Shown here one piece after another: positions 1-8,269 of a DNA stretch of 64,000 nt. The position numbers and the translations under genes were made by a program. The DNA comes from Niabella ginsenosidivorans (GTDB lineage Bacteria; Bacteroidota; Bacteroidia; Chitinophagales; Chitinophagaceae), in NCBI RefSeq assembly GCF_001654455.1, contig NZ_CP015772.1, forward strand, positions 4,960,001 to 5,024,000. Direction: 5' to 3'. Each line of letters starts with the position of its first letter. Position 1 is the first letter of the stretch. The notes beneath the pieces were generated by a model. The model did not search any database. It had not been told where the DNA came from and saw nothing but the letters and a program-made list of their open reading frames with translations.

Positions 1-140
1 AATGGTTTTGGGAAGCGTTTACCGGCTTCCGCAATCAATATCCTCCCCACTTCCCAAACGCGTAAGAAGCGCTTCTTACTGCACTGACATCCCTGCGCCG
101 GAACCGGCAGCAGTATTCCTAAAATTTAAAATCATAAAAA
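1..140. other. structured intergenic DNA with palindromes
   Basis: No gene is supported here. A perfect 18-bp palindrome (GTAAGAAGCGCTTCTTAC) lies at 62-79. A 9-bp inverted repeat, TTTGGGAAG/CTTCCCAAA, lies at 7-15 and 50-58, with GGAAGC/GCTTCC nested inside it. The segment may be the end of an upstream element or a leader for the small ORF that follows. An open frame covering 2-211 has no family features and is not called. Confidence 0.4.
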
Positions 141-305
141 ATGACAGAGTTCATACTTGCATTTTTGTTGTCGTTAATGTCACATCATCCATGTCCGACA
201 ACAATACATAACGGCACACAGATAACCATCATGGATGATATAGGCGGAGAAACAGGGCATATACCTCCTTCACCACCACCGCCCCCACCGCCCGCTGACC
301 AATAA
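141..305 (+). CDS. small proline-rich protein (54 aa), unknown
   Basis: This is a 54-codon ORF from ATG at 141 to TAA at 303-305. It begins with a short hydrophobic stretch (FILAFLLSLM, residues 4-13), which could be a weak membrane or export segment. It ends in a run of prolines (PPSPPPPPPPADQ). Support for a real gene comes from the perfect intrinsic terminator 13 bp after the stop codon. The next gene starts about 110 bp further on. No family was recognised. It could also be a leader peptide or an untranslated small RNA carrying that terminator. Confidence 0.45.
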   Translation: MTEFILAFLLSLMSHHPCPTTIHNGTQITIMDDIGGETGHIPPSPPPPPPPADQ

Positions 306-317
306 CAAGGTCCGTTT

Positions 318-352
318 AATAAGGCAAGAGCGCATCTTGCCTTATTTTTTTT
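318..352 (+). terminator. intrinsic terminator, perfect 12-bp stem
   Basis: The left arm AATAAGGCAAGA (318-329) pairs perfectly with TCTTGCCTTATT (335-346) across a 5-nt loop and runs into eight Ts. It ends transcription of the 54-aa ORF upstream and separates it from the histidine kinase gene. Confidence 0.85.
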
Positions 353-417
353 AATCCTGATAAAATGGATCATTAAAAAACAGGCAATTTTTTTTATTTT
401 TAAGCTAAATACCTGTC

Positions 418-2067
418 TTGATAAAATTGCACATTTACCAGCTGCTAATTGCCATTGCCTGTTTTTTTGGATGTACCCGGCAGCGTAACACAACCCCGGT
501 TGTTACATCTACCGATTATAAAAAAGGGGAATCCCTTTTAAATATAAAGAACGATTCCGCCTTTTATTATTTTAACAGAGCGGCATCTGCTTCCACGGAT
601 AGTTTGCAGATTGCAATGGCATATACTTATATGGCCATTATTCAATCGGATGCGGGGGATTATTTTGGCAGCCAGGAAAGCCTGCTGCAGTCCCTAAAGC
701 TCCTGGATGAACGAAAAGAAAAAGATCAGCAATGCCTTTTATCTGATTATAATGAACTGGGAAGCACCAGCCTGCGCCTGAAGAATTATGACGCAGCGAT
801 TGATTATTATAACCAGGCATTAAAGTTCACCAAAGACAGTAATTACAAAAGAGTTACCTTAAATAATAAAGCAGTTGCCTGTCAGGAAAAAAAGGAATAT
901 GCCCAGGCGCTTGCAATCTACAGTTCCATTATAAGTGAAAGCAGAACAGATAATAAGGAGTTTGCCCGCATTCTATCCAATATGGCCAAGGTAAAATGGC
1001 TGCAGCACCCCGGATATAATGCTGCCCCTGAATTTTTAACTGCCCTGCAGATCCGGAAAAATGAAAATGACAACTGGGGCTTAAACGCCAGTTATGCACA
1101 TCTGTCGGATTATTATCAACATGCTCATCCGGATTCTGCATTGATCTATGCAAATAAAATGTATGCCATTGCCCGGCAGCTAAACAGCCCTGACGATGAA
1201 TTGTATGCCTTACAAAAATTAACGCTGCTGAGCCCGCCGGAAGCTATAAAAACATACTTTACACGTTACCAGCAGTTGAGCGACAGCTTGCAAACTGCAA
1301 GGAATAATGCCAAAAACCAGTTTGCGCTCATCCGCTATGAAGTGGCAAAAAACAAAGCCGATAAACTGGCCCTGCAAAAAGACAATACAGAAAAAAAGAT
1401 CCAGATCCTGGTTCAATGGGGATTGCTTTCCGGCACCATCATCCTTGCCATTGTTATTTTCTTTTGGTACAAAAGGCGTAAACAACGCATGATCCGCGAA
1501 CAGCAATTAAACACCTCCCGGAAAATACATGACGAGGTGGCCAATGGTATTTACCGGATCATGTCGGAAGTGGAGCATGCTGCATTTGTAGAAAAAGAGC
1601 CCCTGCTGGACAAGCTGGATATCGTTTACGAACGATCACGGAATATATCCTATGAACACCCTGAAACCGTTCACCCTGATTTTCAGCAATCGATTACCGA
1701 ATTGCTGGAATCATTCGCCAGTGAAACCACCCGTATCCTGATCGTGGGTAATACCAAAGAAATATGGGAGGGCCTATTACCAAAAGCTAAAACTGCATTA
1801 AAACACGTTTTGCAGGAACTGATGATCAATATGAAAAGACATAGTGCAGCCGGGAACGTGGTGGTAAAATTTGAACGGTCAGAAAGTTTGTTAAAGATCC
1901 TATATTCCGATGACGGAATTGGCCTTCCTCCTGGTTTTCATTACGGAAACGGGCTGACCAGTACGGAAAACCGTATGAAAATGATCGGGGGCAGGATTAT
2001 TTTTGACAGGACAACAACAAAAGGATTAAAGATCCAACTGTATATACCAATGTTTCAATCAAAATGA
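418..2067 (+). CDS. TPR-containing sensor histidine kinase (HisKA_3/NarL-type)
   Basis: Membrane sensor kinase, 549 aa, probably starting at TTG 418 (TTG 427 is possible). Only such a start keeps the N-terminal export signal, which ends in a lipobox-like ACFFGC. Residues of about 40-290 are TPR-like helical repeats with the alternating A/Y/G pattern, predicted to lie outside the cytoplasm. One transmembrane helix spans about 331-350. The phospho-acceptor is seen as KIHDEVANG with His371, the HisKA_3 arrangement. The ATPase domain follows, with an N-box (QELMINMKRH), G1 (DDGIGLPPG) and G2 (GNGLTSTENRM). Its TGA overlaps the ATG of the response regulator, so the two are a translationally coupled two-component pair. 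The signal sensed is unknown. Confidence 0.85.
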   Translation: MIKLHIYQLLIAIACFFGCTRQRNTTPVVTSTDYKKGESLLNIKNDSAFYYFNRAASASTDSLQIAMAYTYMAIIQSDAGDYFGSQESLLQSLKLLDERKEKDQQCLLSDYNELGSTSLRLKNYDAAIDYYNQALKFTKDSNYKRVTLNNKAVACQEKKEYAQALAIYSSIISESRTDNKEFARILSNMAKVKWLQHPGYNAAPEFLTALQIRKNENDNWGLNASYAHLSDYYQHAHPDSALIYANKMYAIARQLNSPDDELYALQKLTLLSPPEAIKTYFTRYQQLSDSLQTARNNAKNQFALIRYEVAKNKADKLALQKDNTEKKIQILVQWGLLSGTIILAIVIFFWYKRRKQRMIREQQLNTSRKIHDEVANGIYRIMSEVEHAAFVEKEPLLDKLDIVYERSRNISYEHPETVHPDFQQSITELLESFASETTRILIVGNTKEIWEGLLPKAKTALKHVLQELMINMKRHSAAGNVVVKFERSESLLKILYSDDGIGLPPGFHYGNGLTSTENRMKMIGGRIIFDRTTTKGLKIQLYIPMFQSK

Positions 2068-2729
2068 TTAAAAAAGTACTGATAGCCGAAGATCACGAAA
2101 GCGCCAACATTTCTGTACAGAAAACGCTGGAAGAACTGAAAATTGCACATACGGATTATGTATATTATTGCGATGATGCACTGATTAAAATAGAAAAGGC
2201 CAAACAGGCCGGGGATTCCTATGACCTTCTTATTACTGACCTCTATTTTGAAAAAGACCACCGGGAACAACAGCTTTCCGGCGGCACTGCGCTTATTGAA
2301 GCTGCACGGAAAGCACAACCGGAACTGAAAGTGCTGGTATTCTCCGCTGAAAACAAACCCGCCATCATTGACGGGCTCTTTCATAAGCTGGAAATTGACG
2401 GGTACGTTCGCAAAGCCAGGGGCGATGCAAAAGAGCTGATGACGGCGATCAATGCCATCGCTGGCAACCAGCGTTATTTTCCCAGGCAAATTATCCAACA
2501 CACCAAACAAAAGAATGCGCACGAATTTTCGGATTTTGATATAACCATCCTGTCCTTAATGATCGAAGGAAAGCGGCAACAGGAGATATCGGATCACCTG
2601 AAGAGAAATAACATTCAGCCTTCCGGCTTAAGCAGCATTGAGAAGCGGCTCAATTATATAAAAGAAACACTTAATTTTTCTACCAATGAACAATTGATCG
2701 CGCACTGTATTAAAATGGGGATCGTCTGA
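2064..2729 (+). CDS. two-component response regulator (REC + HTH)
   Basis: Cognate response regulator of the upstream TPR kinase, 221 aa, sharing a 4-bp ATGA overlap with it. The receiver domain covers residues 1-125, with the acidic pair E9/D10 and the probable phospho-acceptor D59 in LLITDLYF. Residues of about 155-215 form a LuxR-like helix-turn-helix (SLMIEGKRQQEISDHL, then IEKRLNYIKETL). It departs from the textbook GerE consensus, with an insertion between the helices. It is presumably a transcription factor with unknown targets. Confidence 0.85.
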   Translation: MIKKVLIAEDHESANISVQKTLEELKIAHTDYVYYCDDALIKIEKAKQAGDSYDLLITDLYFEKDHREQQLSGGTALIEAARKAQPELKVLVFSAENKPAIIDGLFHKLEIDGYVRKARGDAKELMTAINAIAGNQRYFPRQIIQHTKQKNAHEFSDFDITILSLMIEGKRQQEISDHLKRNNIQPSGLSSIEKRLNYIKETLNFSTNEQLIAHCIKMGIV

Positions 2730-2974
2730 TGGAACTGAATGGCAAAAAGACGCCGTATCTGCTGTTATTCAAAAGAAATTCCGAATAAAAATTTCTCTGA
2801 TAATAGCAAATGCCTCTCTTAAGCAGGAAACTAAAAAAACCGGCCGTTTTTCTGTCGCCTGGTGCTGTTCATTATTTTTTCCTGTTTTAAAATAGTAAAT
2901 TGCTAAGGTTGTTCCTGAGAGTCCCGTTATTGCAGTGACTGAGAAAACTTTTAATAGCAACCCGTAAATATTGA

Positions 2975-3577
2975 ATGGTGAAATATTTTGTTTTGCTGGT
3001 TATACTACTTGCAGGGATCAGTTATTTCTCTTTTAGATTTATAAAAGGTAGTATTACCCGGCAGGCCACCGTACCCCATCAGGATTCACTGCCTGTAAAT
3101 ACGGAGTCGCCACCCCATGATTCACTGTCCGTAACAGGAGACAGCTCAGAAAAAACAATAACGCCCTGGAGCCAAAAAATTGCGCTTAATGATATCGTAA
3201 CCTTTGCTGAAAGCTTAAAAGGCACTCCTTATCTTTATGCCTCAAGCGACCCTGCCAGGGGTTTTGATTGCTCCGGATTTATTACTTATGTATTTAATCA
3301 CTTTGGGTTGCAGGTTCCGCGCTCTTCCGTTGAATTTACAAACCGGGGTATCGCTGTTCCGCTGTCCAAAGCAAAACGCGGAGATCTGATACTATTTAAA
3401 GGTACCGACTCCCTGGCTACTGAAGTGGGACATATGGGAATTGTAACTGAAAACACGGACAGTTTACGGTTCATTCATTCAAGCTCTGGTAAGGCTGATG
3501 GCGTTACCGTTACGGCACTAAATGCATATTATTTAAACCGGTTTGTGAAAGTAATAGCCATTGACAAAGGGCTATGA
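2975..3577 (+). CDS. NlpC/P60 family cell-wall hydrolase
   Basis: Predicted peptidoglycan endopeptidase of 200 aa. An N-terminal hydrophobic segment (residues 4-26) acts as an anchor or signal. A Ser/Pro-rich linker follows, to about residue 60. The NlpC/P60 papain-like domain covers 65-198. The catalytic Cys is in FDCSGF and the catalytic His in VGHMGIV, with a third polar residue in FIHSSS. Proteins of this family cleave the D-Glu-meso-DAP type stem peptide bond in the periplasm. The gene is monocistronic: 245 bp separate it from the regulator upstream, and an inverted repeat follows its stop. Confidence 0.88.
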   Translation: MVKYFVLLVILLAGISYFSFRFIKGSITRQATVPHQDSLPVNTESPPHDSLSVTGDSSEKTITPWSQKIALNDIVTFAESLKGTPYLYASSDPARGFDCSGFITYVFNHFGLQVPRSSVEFTNRGIAVPLSKAKRGDLILFKGTDSLATEVGHMGIVTENTDSLRFIHSSSGKADGVTVTALNAYYLNRFVKVIAIDKGL

Positions 3578-3580
3578 ATT

Positions 3581-3626
3581 TAAAATCCTGCGAAATTTTT
3601 TCTGCTGCAGGACCTACAGGATTTTA
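3581..3626 (+). terminator. inverted repeat after the NlpC/P60 gene
   Basis: TAAAATCCTG (3581-3590) and CAGGATTTTA (3617-3626) are perfect inverted repeats enclosing T-rich DNA. It is a possible bidirectional terminator between this gene and the convergent SRPBCC gene. There is no clean U-tract immediately after the stem, so confidence is moderate. Confidence 0.4.
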
Positions 3627-3670
3627 GCAGCATGCAGGCAAGCACGTTCTGCGGCATACCAACGGCTCAT

Positions 3671-4183
3671 TTATTTATTAAACCCCGGCCGATGCTGGTA
3701 GGGCCACGGAGTGCCCTTACCCGTTTCACAAAATAACTTCAGGCTCCGGAGAAACTGTGCCCAGGTATAATTACATTCCGCATACATCAATGTAGCTGCT
3801 CTCCAGCCATCATGATGAAAGAGCAGCAGGGTTCCATCAGCCCCCTCCAGCTGTTCTGCCTGCCCCAGTATTTCCGGGTGGGTATTGAGCAGGATATTTT
3901 TTGTACCCGGCTCAAGATGAAAAGAAATACGGGTGCCAACCCATTCATCAGCCCCCGCAATGCAGGTCCACCGGACCAGCCGGGAAGGCTGCAGTTCTGT
4001 GATCCGCATTTCCTTAAAGTAAGGTGGGGTAAACGGAAAACGCGCAATAGTACCCGGCTCCGGCTTTGCGGTGGTGCCGGGCGTCCACCAGGCGGATAAA
4101 CCTTCCTCCGTAGTGAGGGCCTGATAAATTTTTTCAGCCGGGGCTGCAATGAGTACTGCGTGGTAAATATCGGGCATGGACAA
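3671..4183 (-). CDS. SRPBCC/AHSA1-domain protein
   Basis: 170-aa START-like fold protein of the AHSA1 (Aha1 C-terminal-like, SRPBCC) superfamily. The typical start YHAVLIAAPAEKIYQAL is followed by GLSAWWTPGTTAKPEPG, a central strand region (YFKEMRITELQPSRLVRW) and the terminal helix FLRSLKLFCETGKGTPWPY. The family has a hydrophobic pocket, and functions are rarely known. It is clearly a paralogue of the third domain of the neighbouring triple-SRPBCC protein, which points to local duplication. Confidence 0.85.
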   Translation of the reverse strand: MSMPDIYHAVLIAAPAEKIYQALTTEEGLSAWWTPGTTAKPEPGTIARFPFTPPYFKEMRITELQPSRLVRWTCIAGADEWVGTRISFHLEPGTKNILLNTHPEILGQAEQLEGADGTLLLFHHDGWRAATLMYAECNYTWAQFLRSLKLFCETGKGTPWPYQHRPGFNK

Positions 4184-4542
4184 ATAATTAAAATGGATCA
4201 GTCATTTAATTTATATTTTCAATATCGGGTGCGCCTGACGAATTCATAAATCAATCTTCATAAGACCGTCAATGATAAGCTTTTTAAAATATTCATTATT
4301 AATAATAAACAACCGATTATCTGGAGATGCTTCGGCTGCGTTACACTCCGCTCAGCATGACGACACTTTATTTACTTGTCATCCGAATGATCGGATTCAA
4401 TGAACTCAAAACTGTTTTTGTTTATTTCAGCAGTGCAATGACTTCCTGTTTCTTCGACTGGACAATTATTTTTTTCCAGCCGTAAAAGAGCAGGTCATTT
4501 ACACAGGGCTAAATTAGTTATTTCCCTGTTTAACGGCCCGCA
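4184..4542. repeat. gene-free spacer with REP-like palindromic DNA
   Basis: The spacer between the two SRPBCC genes carries no ORF of interest. At about 4327-4365 it holds a GC-rich segment (TGCTTCGGCTGCG ... CTCCGCTCAGCATGACG) resembling the short repeated palindromes scattered in Bacteroidota intergenic DNA (resemblance judged from memory). An ACAGGG/CCCTGT hairpin lies near 4501-4528, just after the stop of the downstream minus-strand gene. Whether copies occur elsewhere in the genome cannot be checked here. Confidence 0.35.
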
Positions 4543-5901
4543 TCATTTCTCAAAATCAGGATAAGGTGCGCCTTTACTGGTTTCGCACAGCAACCGCAGG
4601 CTCCTGAAAAAAAGCGCCCAGGCAAAACTGCATCCTGCAAATTCGGTTGTATAATCCTTCCACCCATCGTGGTGAAATAATAAAACACACCCCTTCTGAT
4701 GCGGCTCCAGCTCAAAATCAAGCGTAGTGCCGATCCATTCTTCAAAGGCCCTGATACAGCGCCATTTTACAAGGCTGTAAGGCTTTAGTTCCGTTACTTC
4801 CATTTCTTTAAAATAATCCGGTCCAAAGCCGAACCTTAAAATACTTCCCACTTCCGGTTTTGCAATGGTATCCGGCGTCCACCAGCCGGCCAACCCCTCC
4901 TGTGTGGTAAGGGCCTGATAAACTTTTTCTACCGGTGCGGCGATCAGCAACCGGTGGTAAATACTTTTTGTAACAGGTTTATCATTGTGCTGCTGCTCAT
5001 CTGTAGCGGAAGCCACTTGCCCCGTTTCTTTGGGGGTGGCATTGCCTTTGCCCGTTTCAATAAATTTTTTCAGGCTATCGTGTATATAATGCGTCCATGC
5101 ATCATGACAAACCGGGTAGCATTCGTATTCACGTACCAATCCGTGGTGCGTAAAAACAACTGTGGTTTTATCATTTTCAGCTAAAATGTCAAAAACAATT
5201 TTTGTTCCCTTCCACTCTTCCTTGTCTTTTGTAAAATTGAAATAATTGTCTTTTACAAACCATACAACCTTTTTATTGGGAATGAGGGCTGCAATTTTCA
5301 TTTTAGCAATATGAACATCCTTATAATGATAGGTAAATTCAGCATCAGGTATATCCGTTGCCCCCTCAATATTTTCTGACCACCAGCCACGTACATTATT
5401 AATGGCATTAAACACAGCTGCAGGCGACTGATTCACGACAAAGGAAGTGCTGTATGATTGCTCATCTTTAGAAATATCTTTCCCCTTTCCGGTAAGTATC
5501 AGATTTTTAAGACTGGTTGTAATAAAATAATCCCAGGAATTAGAGCAAACGTTGAAACATTCAAAAGCAGGTGTCAGCCCTACATGTGTAAACTCAAGAC
5601 GGGTTTGTTTTTCATTCCCTGTTATTTTAAAAACAAGCTTTGTTCCATTCCACTCCGTTTTGTTTTCAAAGAATTCATTGTTTGTTTCTAAAACACTCCA
5701 GACAATTTTTTGCGGGGCCAATTCAGTAATTTTCATCTTTGCTGTAAGATATTTATCACGATATATAAATATGCTGTTCAGTGTATCCGTTTCCCCCTCA
5801 ATATTTTCTGACCACCAGCCGCGCACATTATTAACGGCATTAAATACCTGCTGTGGTGTGGCATCCACCGTAATTGTTGCTGTAAAATTTTCCTGTTTCA
5901 T
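4543..5901 (-). CDS. triple SRPBCC/AHSA1-domain fusion protein
   Basis: 452-aa cytoplasmic protein made of three tandem START-like domains: about 5-143, 149-288 and 315-450. Domains 1 and 2 share the motif VRGWWSENIEG and the terminal pattern of a helix ending in TGKG. At DNA level, 28 bp are identical at 5361-5388 and 5793-5820, exactly 432 bp (144 codons) apart, so the first two domains arose by internal duplication. Domain 3 is closer to the single-domain protein encoded at 3671-4183 (IAAPVEKVYQALTTQEGL, GWWTPDT, YFKEMEVTELKP). Most AHSA1 proteins are single-domain, about 140-170 aa. No ligand or partner is known. A GlxA-type regulator is transcribed divergently and may control it. Confidence 0.85.
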   Translation of the reverse strand: MKQENFTATITVDATPQQVFNAVNNVRGWWSENIEGETDTLNSIFIYRDKYLTAKMKITELAPQKIVWSVLETNNEFFENKTEWNGTKLVFKITGNEKQTRLEFTHVGLTPAFECFNVCSNSWDYFITTSLKNLILTGKGKDISKDEQSYSTSFVVNQSPAAVFNAINNVRGWWSENIEGATDIPDAEFTYHYKDVHIAKMKIAALIPNKKVVWFVKDNYFNFTKDKEEWKGTKIVFDILAENDKTTVVFTHHGLVREYECYPVCHDAWTHYIHDSLKKFIETGKGNATPKETGQVASATDEQQHNDKPVTKSIYHRLLIAAPVEKVYQALTTQEGLAGWWTPDTIAKPEVGSILRFGFGPDYFKEMEVTELKPYSLVKWRCIRAFEEWIGTTLDFELEPHQKGCVLLFHHDGWKDYTTEFAGCSFAWALFFRSLRLLCETSKGAPYPDFEK

Positions 5902-6179
5902 AATTCAGATTTTTTAATTGAGGTTATTACCGCCGGCTGCTTACAGGTTCAAAGATATTAACAGATACAGACCTTTAAAGGGTGTAAAATGGACTTTGTG
6001 ATGGGTTGATTTAGACATATTATTTTTTTAACTTTGCAGAACAGGTACAGCAATAAAATATTATTGAATGAATTCTTTTCACTATTAAACCCCGTTGTAT
6101 GAAATGAGCCATAAGAATATTTCATACCCGGAAGGATGATTTTCTTGGCGAATTCCATCTGGCAATTAAAAACAAACAG

Positions 6180-7175
6180 ATGAAACAGCTTACCATACTG
6201 GTTCCCGATGCTCAAACAGGGCCCAACACCTTATCCTGCATTGTGGGCGCCTATCACATTTTTACGGAAGCCAATAACCATTATACACGGCAAGGCAAAA
6301 AACAGGTGTTCCGGATCGAGCTGGCGGGCGTATCAGAGCGATCCGCTTTTGTAAACGGACTGTTAACGATTATGCCACAGGTGCATATCCGCGCTGTTCA
6401 AAAAACAGACCTGATCATTATTCCTGCAATTACCAGCAACTTTAAAAAAACAGAAGCAGCGAATACCCTGCTGGTAAACTGGATCCTGGAACAATATAAA
6501 AAGGGCGCCGGGGTTGCCAGCATGTGTACCGGGGCCTACCTCCTGGCCTCAACGGGTTTGCTGGATAAAAAGAGCTGCTCCATTCACTGGAACGCCATAG
6601 ATAATTTTAAAAAGCTTTTCCCAAAAGTACATTTAAAAGCAGAAAAGCTTATTACTGATGAGCAGGGCATTTACACCAACGGAGGCGGTTATTCTTTTTT
6701 AAACCTGCTGATTTACCTGGTTGAAAAATATTACGACCGGCAAACCGCCATTTATTGTTCCAAGATCTTCCAGATCGATATTGACCGGCAAACACAATCG
6801 GATTTTATGATCTTTACCGGGCAAAAAGCACATGGAGATGAGGTGATCAAAAAGGCGCAGGAATATATTGAAAAAAACTTTTACGAAAAGATCTCTGTGG
6901 AACAGCTTTCCAGGAAATTTACTATTGGAAGAAGAAATTTCGACCGCCGGTTTATAAAGGCCACCGGCAATACTCCCATTGAATATTTGCAAAGGGTAAA
7001 GATAGAATCTGCCAAAAAAGCGCTGGAAACCACGCGTAAAACCATTAACGAGGTGATGTATGAAGTGGGATATGCGGATGTAAAAGCCTTCCGGGAAGTG
7101 TTCCGGAAAATAACCGGTATGTCGCCACTGGAATATAAGAACAAATACAATAAAGAGGCAGCCGTCCTGTATTGA
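6180..7175 (+). CDS. GlxA-family AraC regulator with DJ-1/PfpI domain
   Basis: 331-aa transcription regulator. Residues 1-190 form a DJ-1/PfpI (class I glutamine amidotransferase-like) domain with the nucleophile-elbow Cys116 in ASMCTGAY. Residues of about 225-325 form an AraC-type double helix-turn-helix (ISVEQLSRKFTIGRRNFDRR, then INEVMYEVGYADVKAFREVF). In this family the N-terminal domain usually senses a small ligand and is not catalytic. It is transcribed divergently from the triple-SRPBCC gene across 278 bp, so that gene is the obvious candidate target (inference). Confidence 0.88.
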   Translation: MKQLTILVPDAQTGPNTLSCIVGAYHIFTEANNHYTRQGKKQVFRIELAGVSERSAFVNGLLTIMPQVHIRAVQKTDLIIIPAITSNFKKTEAANTLLVNWILEQYKKGAGVASMCTGAYLLASTGLLDKKSCSIHWNAIDNFKKLFPKVHLKAEKLITDEQGIYTNGGGYSFLNLLIYLVEKYYDRQTAIYCSKIFQIDIDRQTQSDFMIFTGQKAHGDEVIKKAQEYIEKNFYEKISVEQLSRKFTIGRRNFDRRFIKATGNTPIEYLQRVKIESAKKALETTRKTINEVMYEVGYADVKAFREVFRKITGMSPLEYKNKYNKEAAVLY

Positions 7176-7221
7176 ACCAACGGCAGTTAAATACGCTAAT
7201 GCCAAAAACGGAACCGCAGCT

Positions 7222-7440
7222 ATGGAAAGATACAAAAATACAGGCGGGAATTCCGGGATCTCTTTTTTTGAAACCGGTACTGATTACATCCTGGTAAAAT
7301 TTTCAGACACAGCCCGGCCCTATAAGTACAGCTATCAAAAGGCCGGCTGCTGTCATGTGGAAAAAATGAAAGCATTAGCCAGGAAGGGGAGCGGTTTGAA
7401 TACCTATATTAACCAATACGTGAAAGACCTTTACGATTAA
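7222..7440 (+). CDS. KTSC-domain-like small protein
   Basis: 72-aa protein starting 46 bp after the regulator, probably co-transcribed. The pattern of an early strand (FETGTDYILVKF), then YKYSY, then a helix and a C-terminal GSGLNTYINQYVKDLY resembles the KTSC domain (named after lysyl-tRNA synthetases; function unknown), in which a small residue-rich loop precedes a final amphipathic helix. The assignment is by pattern only. Confidence 0.6.
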   Translation: MERYKNTGGNSGISFFETGTDYILVKFSDTARPYKYSYQKAGCCHVEKMKALARKGSGLNTYINQYVKDLYD

Positions 7441-7607
7441 GAAAAAAGTATACAGGATCCGCTATCCGGCAGGTTGTTCTTCTAAAATACAGCTTCTGCA
7501 ATAGCTACGGCCCCATTACAACCTTTTGTTTACATGCGATGGGGTCATAAAGCAGGAATAATGCCGTGGCCTGCAGGCCGATGGCGCACGTTTTTCCCCC
7601 GTGTATT

Positions 7608-7823
7608 TTATCGCTGCTTACAAAGCGGGCAGGAGCACAAGGGTTTACGCTGAACGGTACTGTCAAGCACCCTGCCACAGGAACAGCACAGGGTATGCAC
7701 CACTTCATGCGGCTTGTGATCGTTAAACTGATTACGTAAATAATAGCTGCCTTCAAAAAAGGATCTGGCTTCTGTAGTGGCGGTTCCCCCACAGGCCGGG
7801 CATTTTATTGTTTCTTCTTTCAT
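7608..7823 (-). CDS. small zinc-ribbon protein
   Basis: 71-aa protein with a CPACGG motif near the N-terminus, CCSCG in the middle and CSCPLC at the C-terminus. The paired CxxC knuckles suggest one or two structural zinc sites. No enzyme domain is visible. It lies convergent with the KTSC gene and divergent from the rtcB leader region. The function is unknown. Confidence 0.6.
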   Translation of the reverse strand: MKEETIKCPACGGTATTEARSFFEGSYYLRNQFNDHKPHEVVHTLCCSCGRVLDSTVQRKPLCSCPLCKQR

Positions 7824-8129
7824 CAGATTATCCGGTATTTATTATAGTGAGCAAAAATATCTGTTTTCTGCAGAAAGGATCTGATCTGTCCTGCATCTCC
7901 CTTAAAGACCAATAAAAACAGGCTGATCCATACAGCAGCTTTCTTTACCTTTTCCCGGGTTACCTTTTCCTAAAAGCGGTATTAATCCCCCGCTATGCGT
8001 GTACTATATCTACCATATTGAAACTGTACGAGTGACGGTATTTTATGACTGCCGATCTCCTATTTTAAAATAATTTTTTACTGTGTAAAACTATTGCACA
8101 GTATATACACCATTTTACATTATAATCGT

Positions 8130-8258
8130 GTGAGGGATACCTGCCTGCCGGCAGGGAAGCGAAAAGTCCACAGCGCAGCGTAGTGAGAACTTGCAGCGAT
8201 AGCCCGGTCCGAGTGAGCAATGGTCAGAGTGGCCGGGCTACGAGGGGCACGACCTGAC
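8130..8258 (+). ncRNA. structured repeat-like element upstream of rtcB
   Basis: About 130 bp of GC-rich DNA in an otherwise AT-rich spacer, ending 11 bp before the rtcB start. It contains a perfect 12-bp palindrome CCTGCCGGCAGG (8144-8155). It also has a hairpin TAGCCCGGTC (8200-8209) / GGCCGGGCTA (8231-8240) with one G-T pair, and an AAGT/ACTT arm between them. It resembles structured intergenic elements common in Bacteroidota (from memory). It could be an rtcB leader RNA or simply a repeat copy. The remaining spacer, 7824-8129, shows no recognisable feature. Confidence 0.45.
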
Positions 8259-8269
8259 AATAATTTTTT

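Noticed and set aside
2769-2960. 63-codon minus-strand ORF between the response regulator and NlpC/P60 genes
   Set aside because: It has a hydrophobic start but no family features, no terminator and an unremarkable length for chance in AT-rich DNA.
5958-6215. 85-codon minus-strand ORF in the divergent spacer before the GlxA regulator
   Set aside because: It overlaps the regulator start and has no protein-like pattern.
7824-8269. Possible riboswitch before rtcB
   Set aside because: No known riboswitch consensus was recognised; reported only as a structured element.
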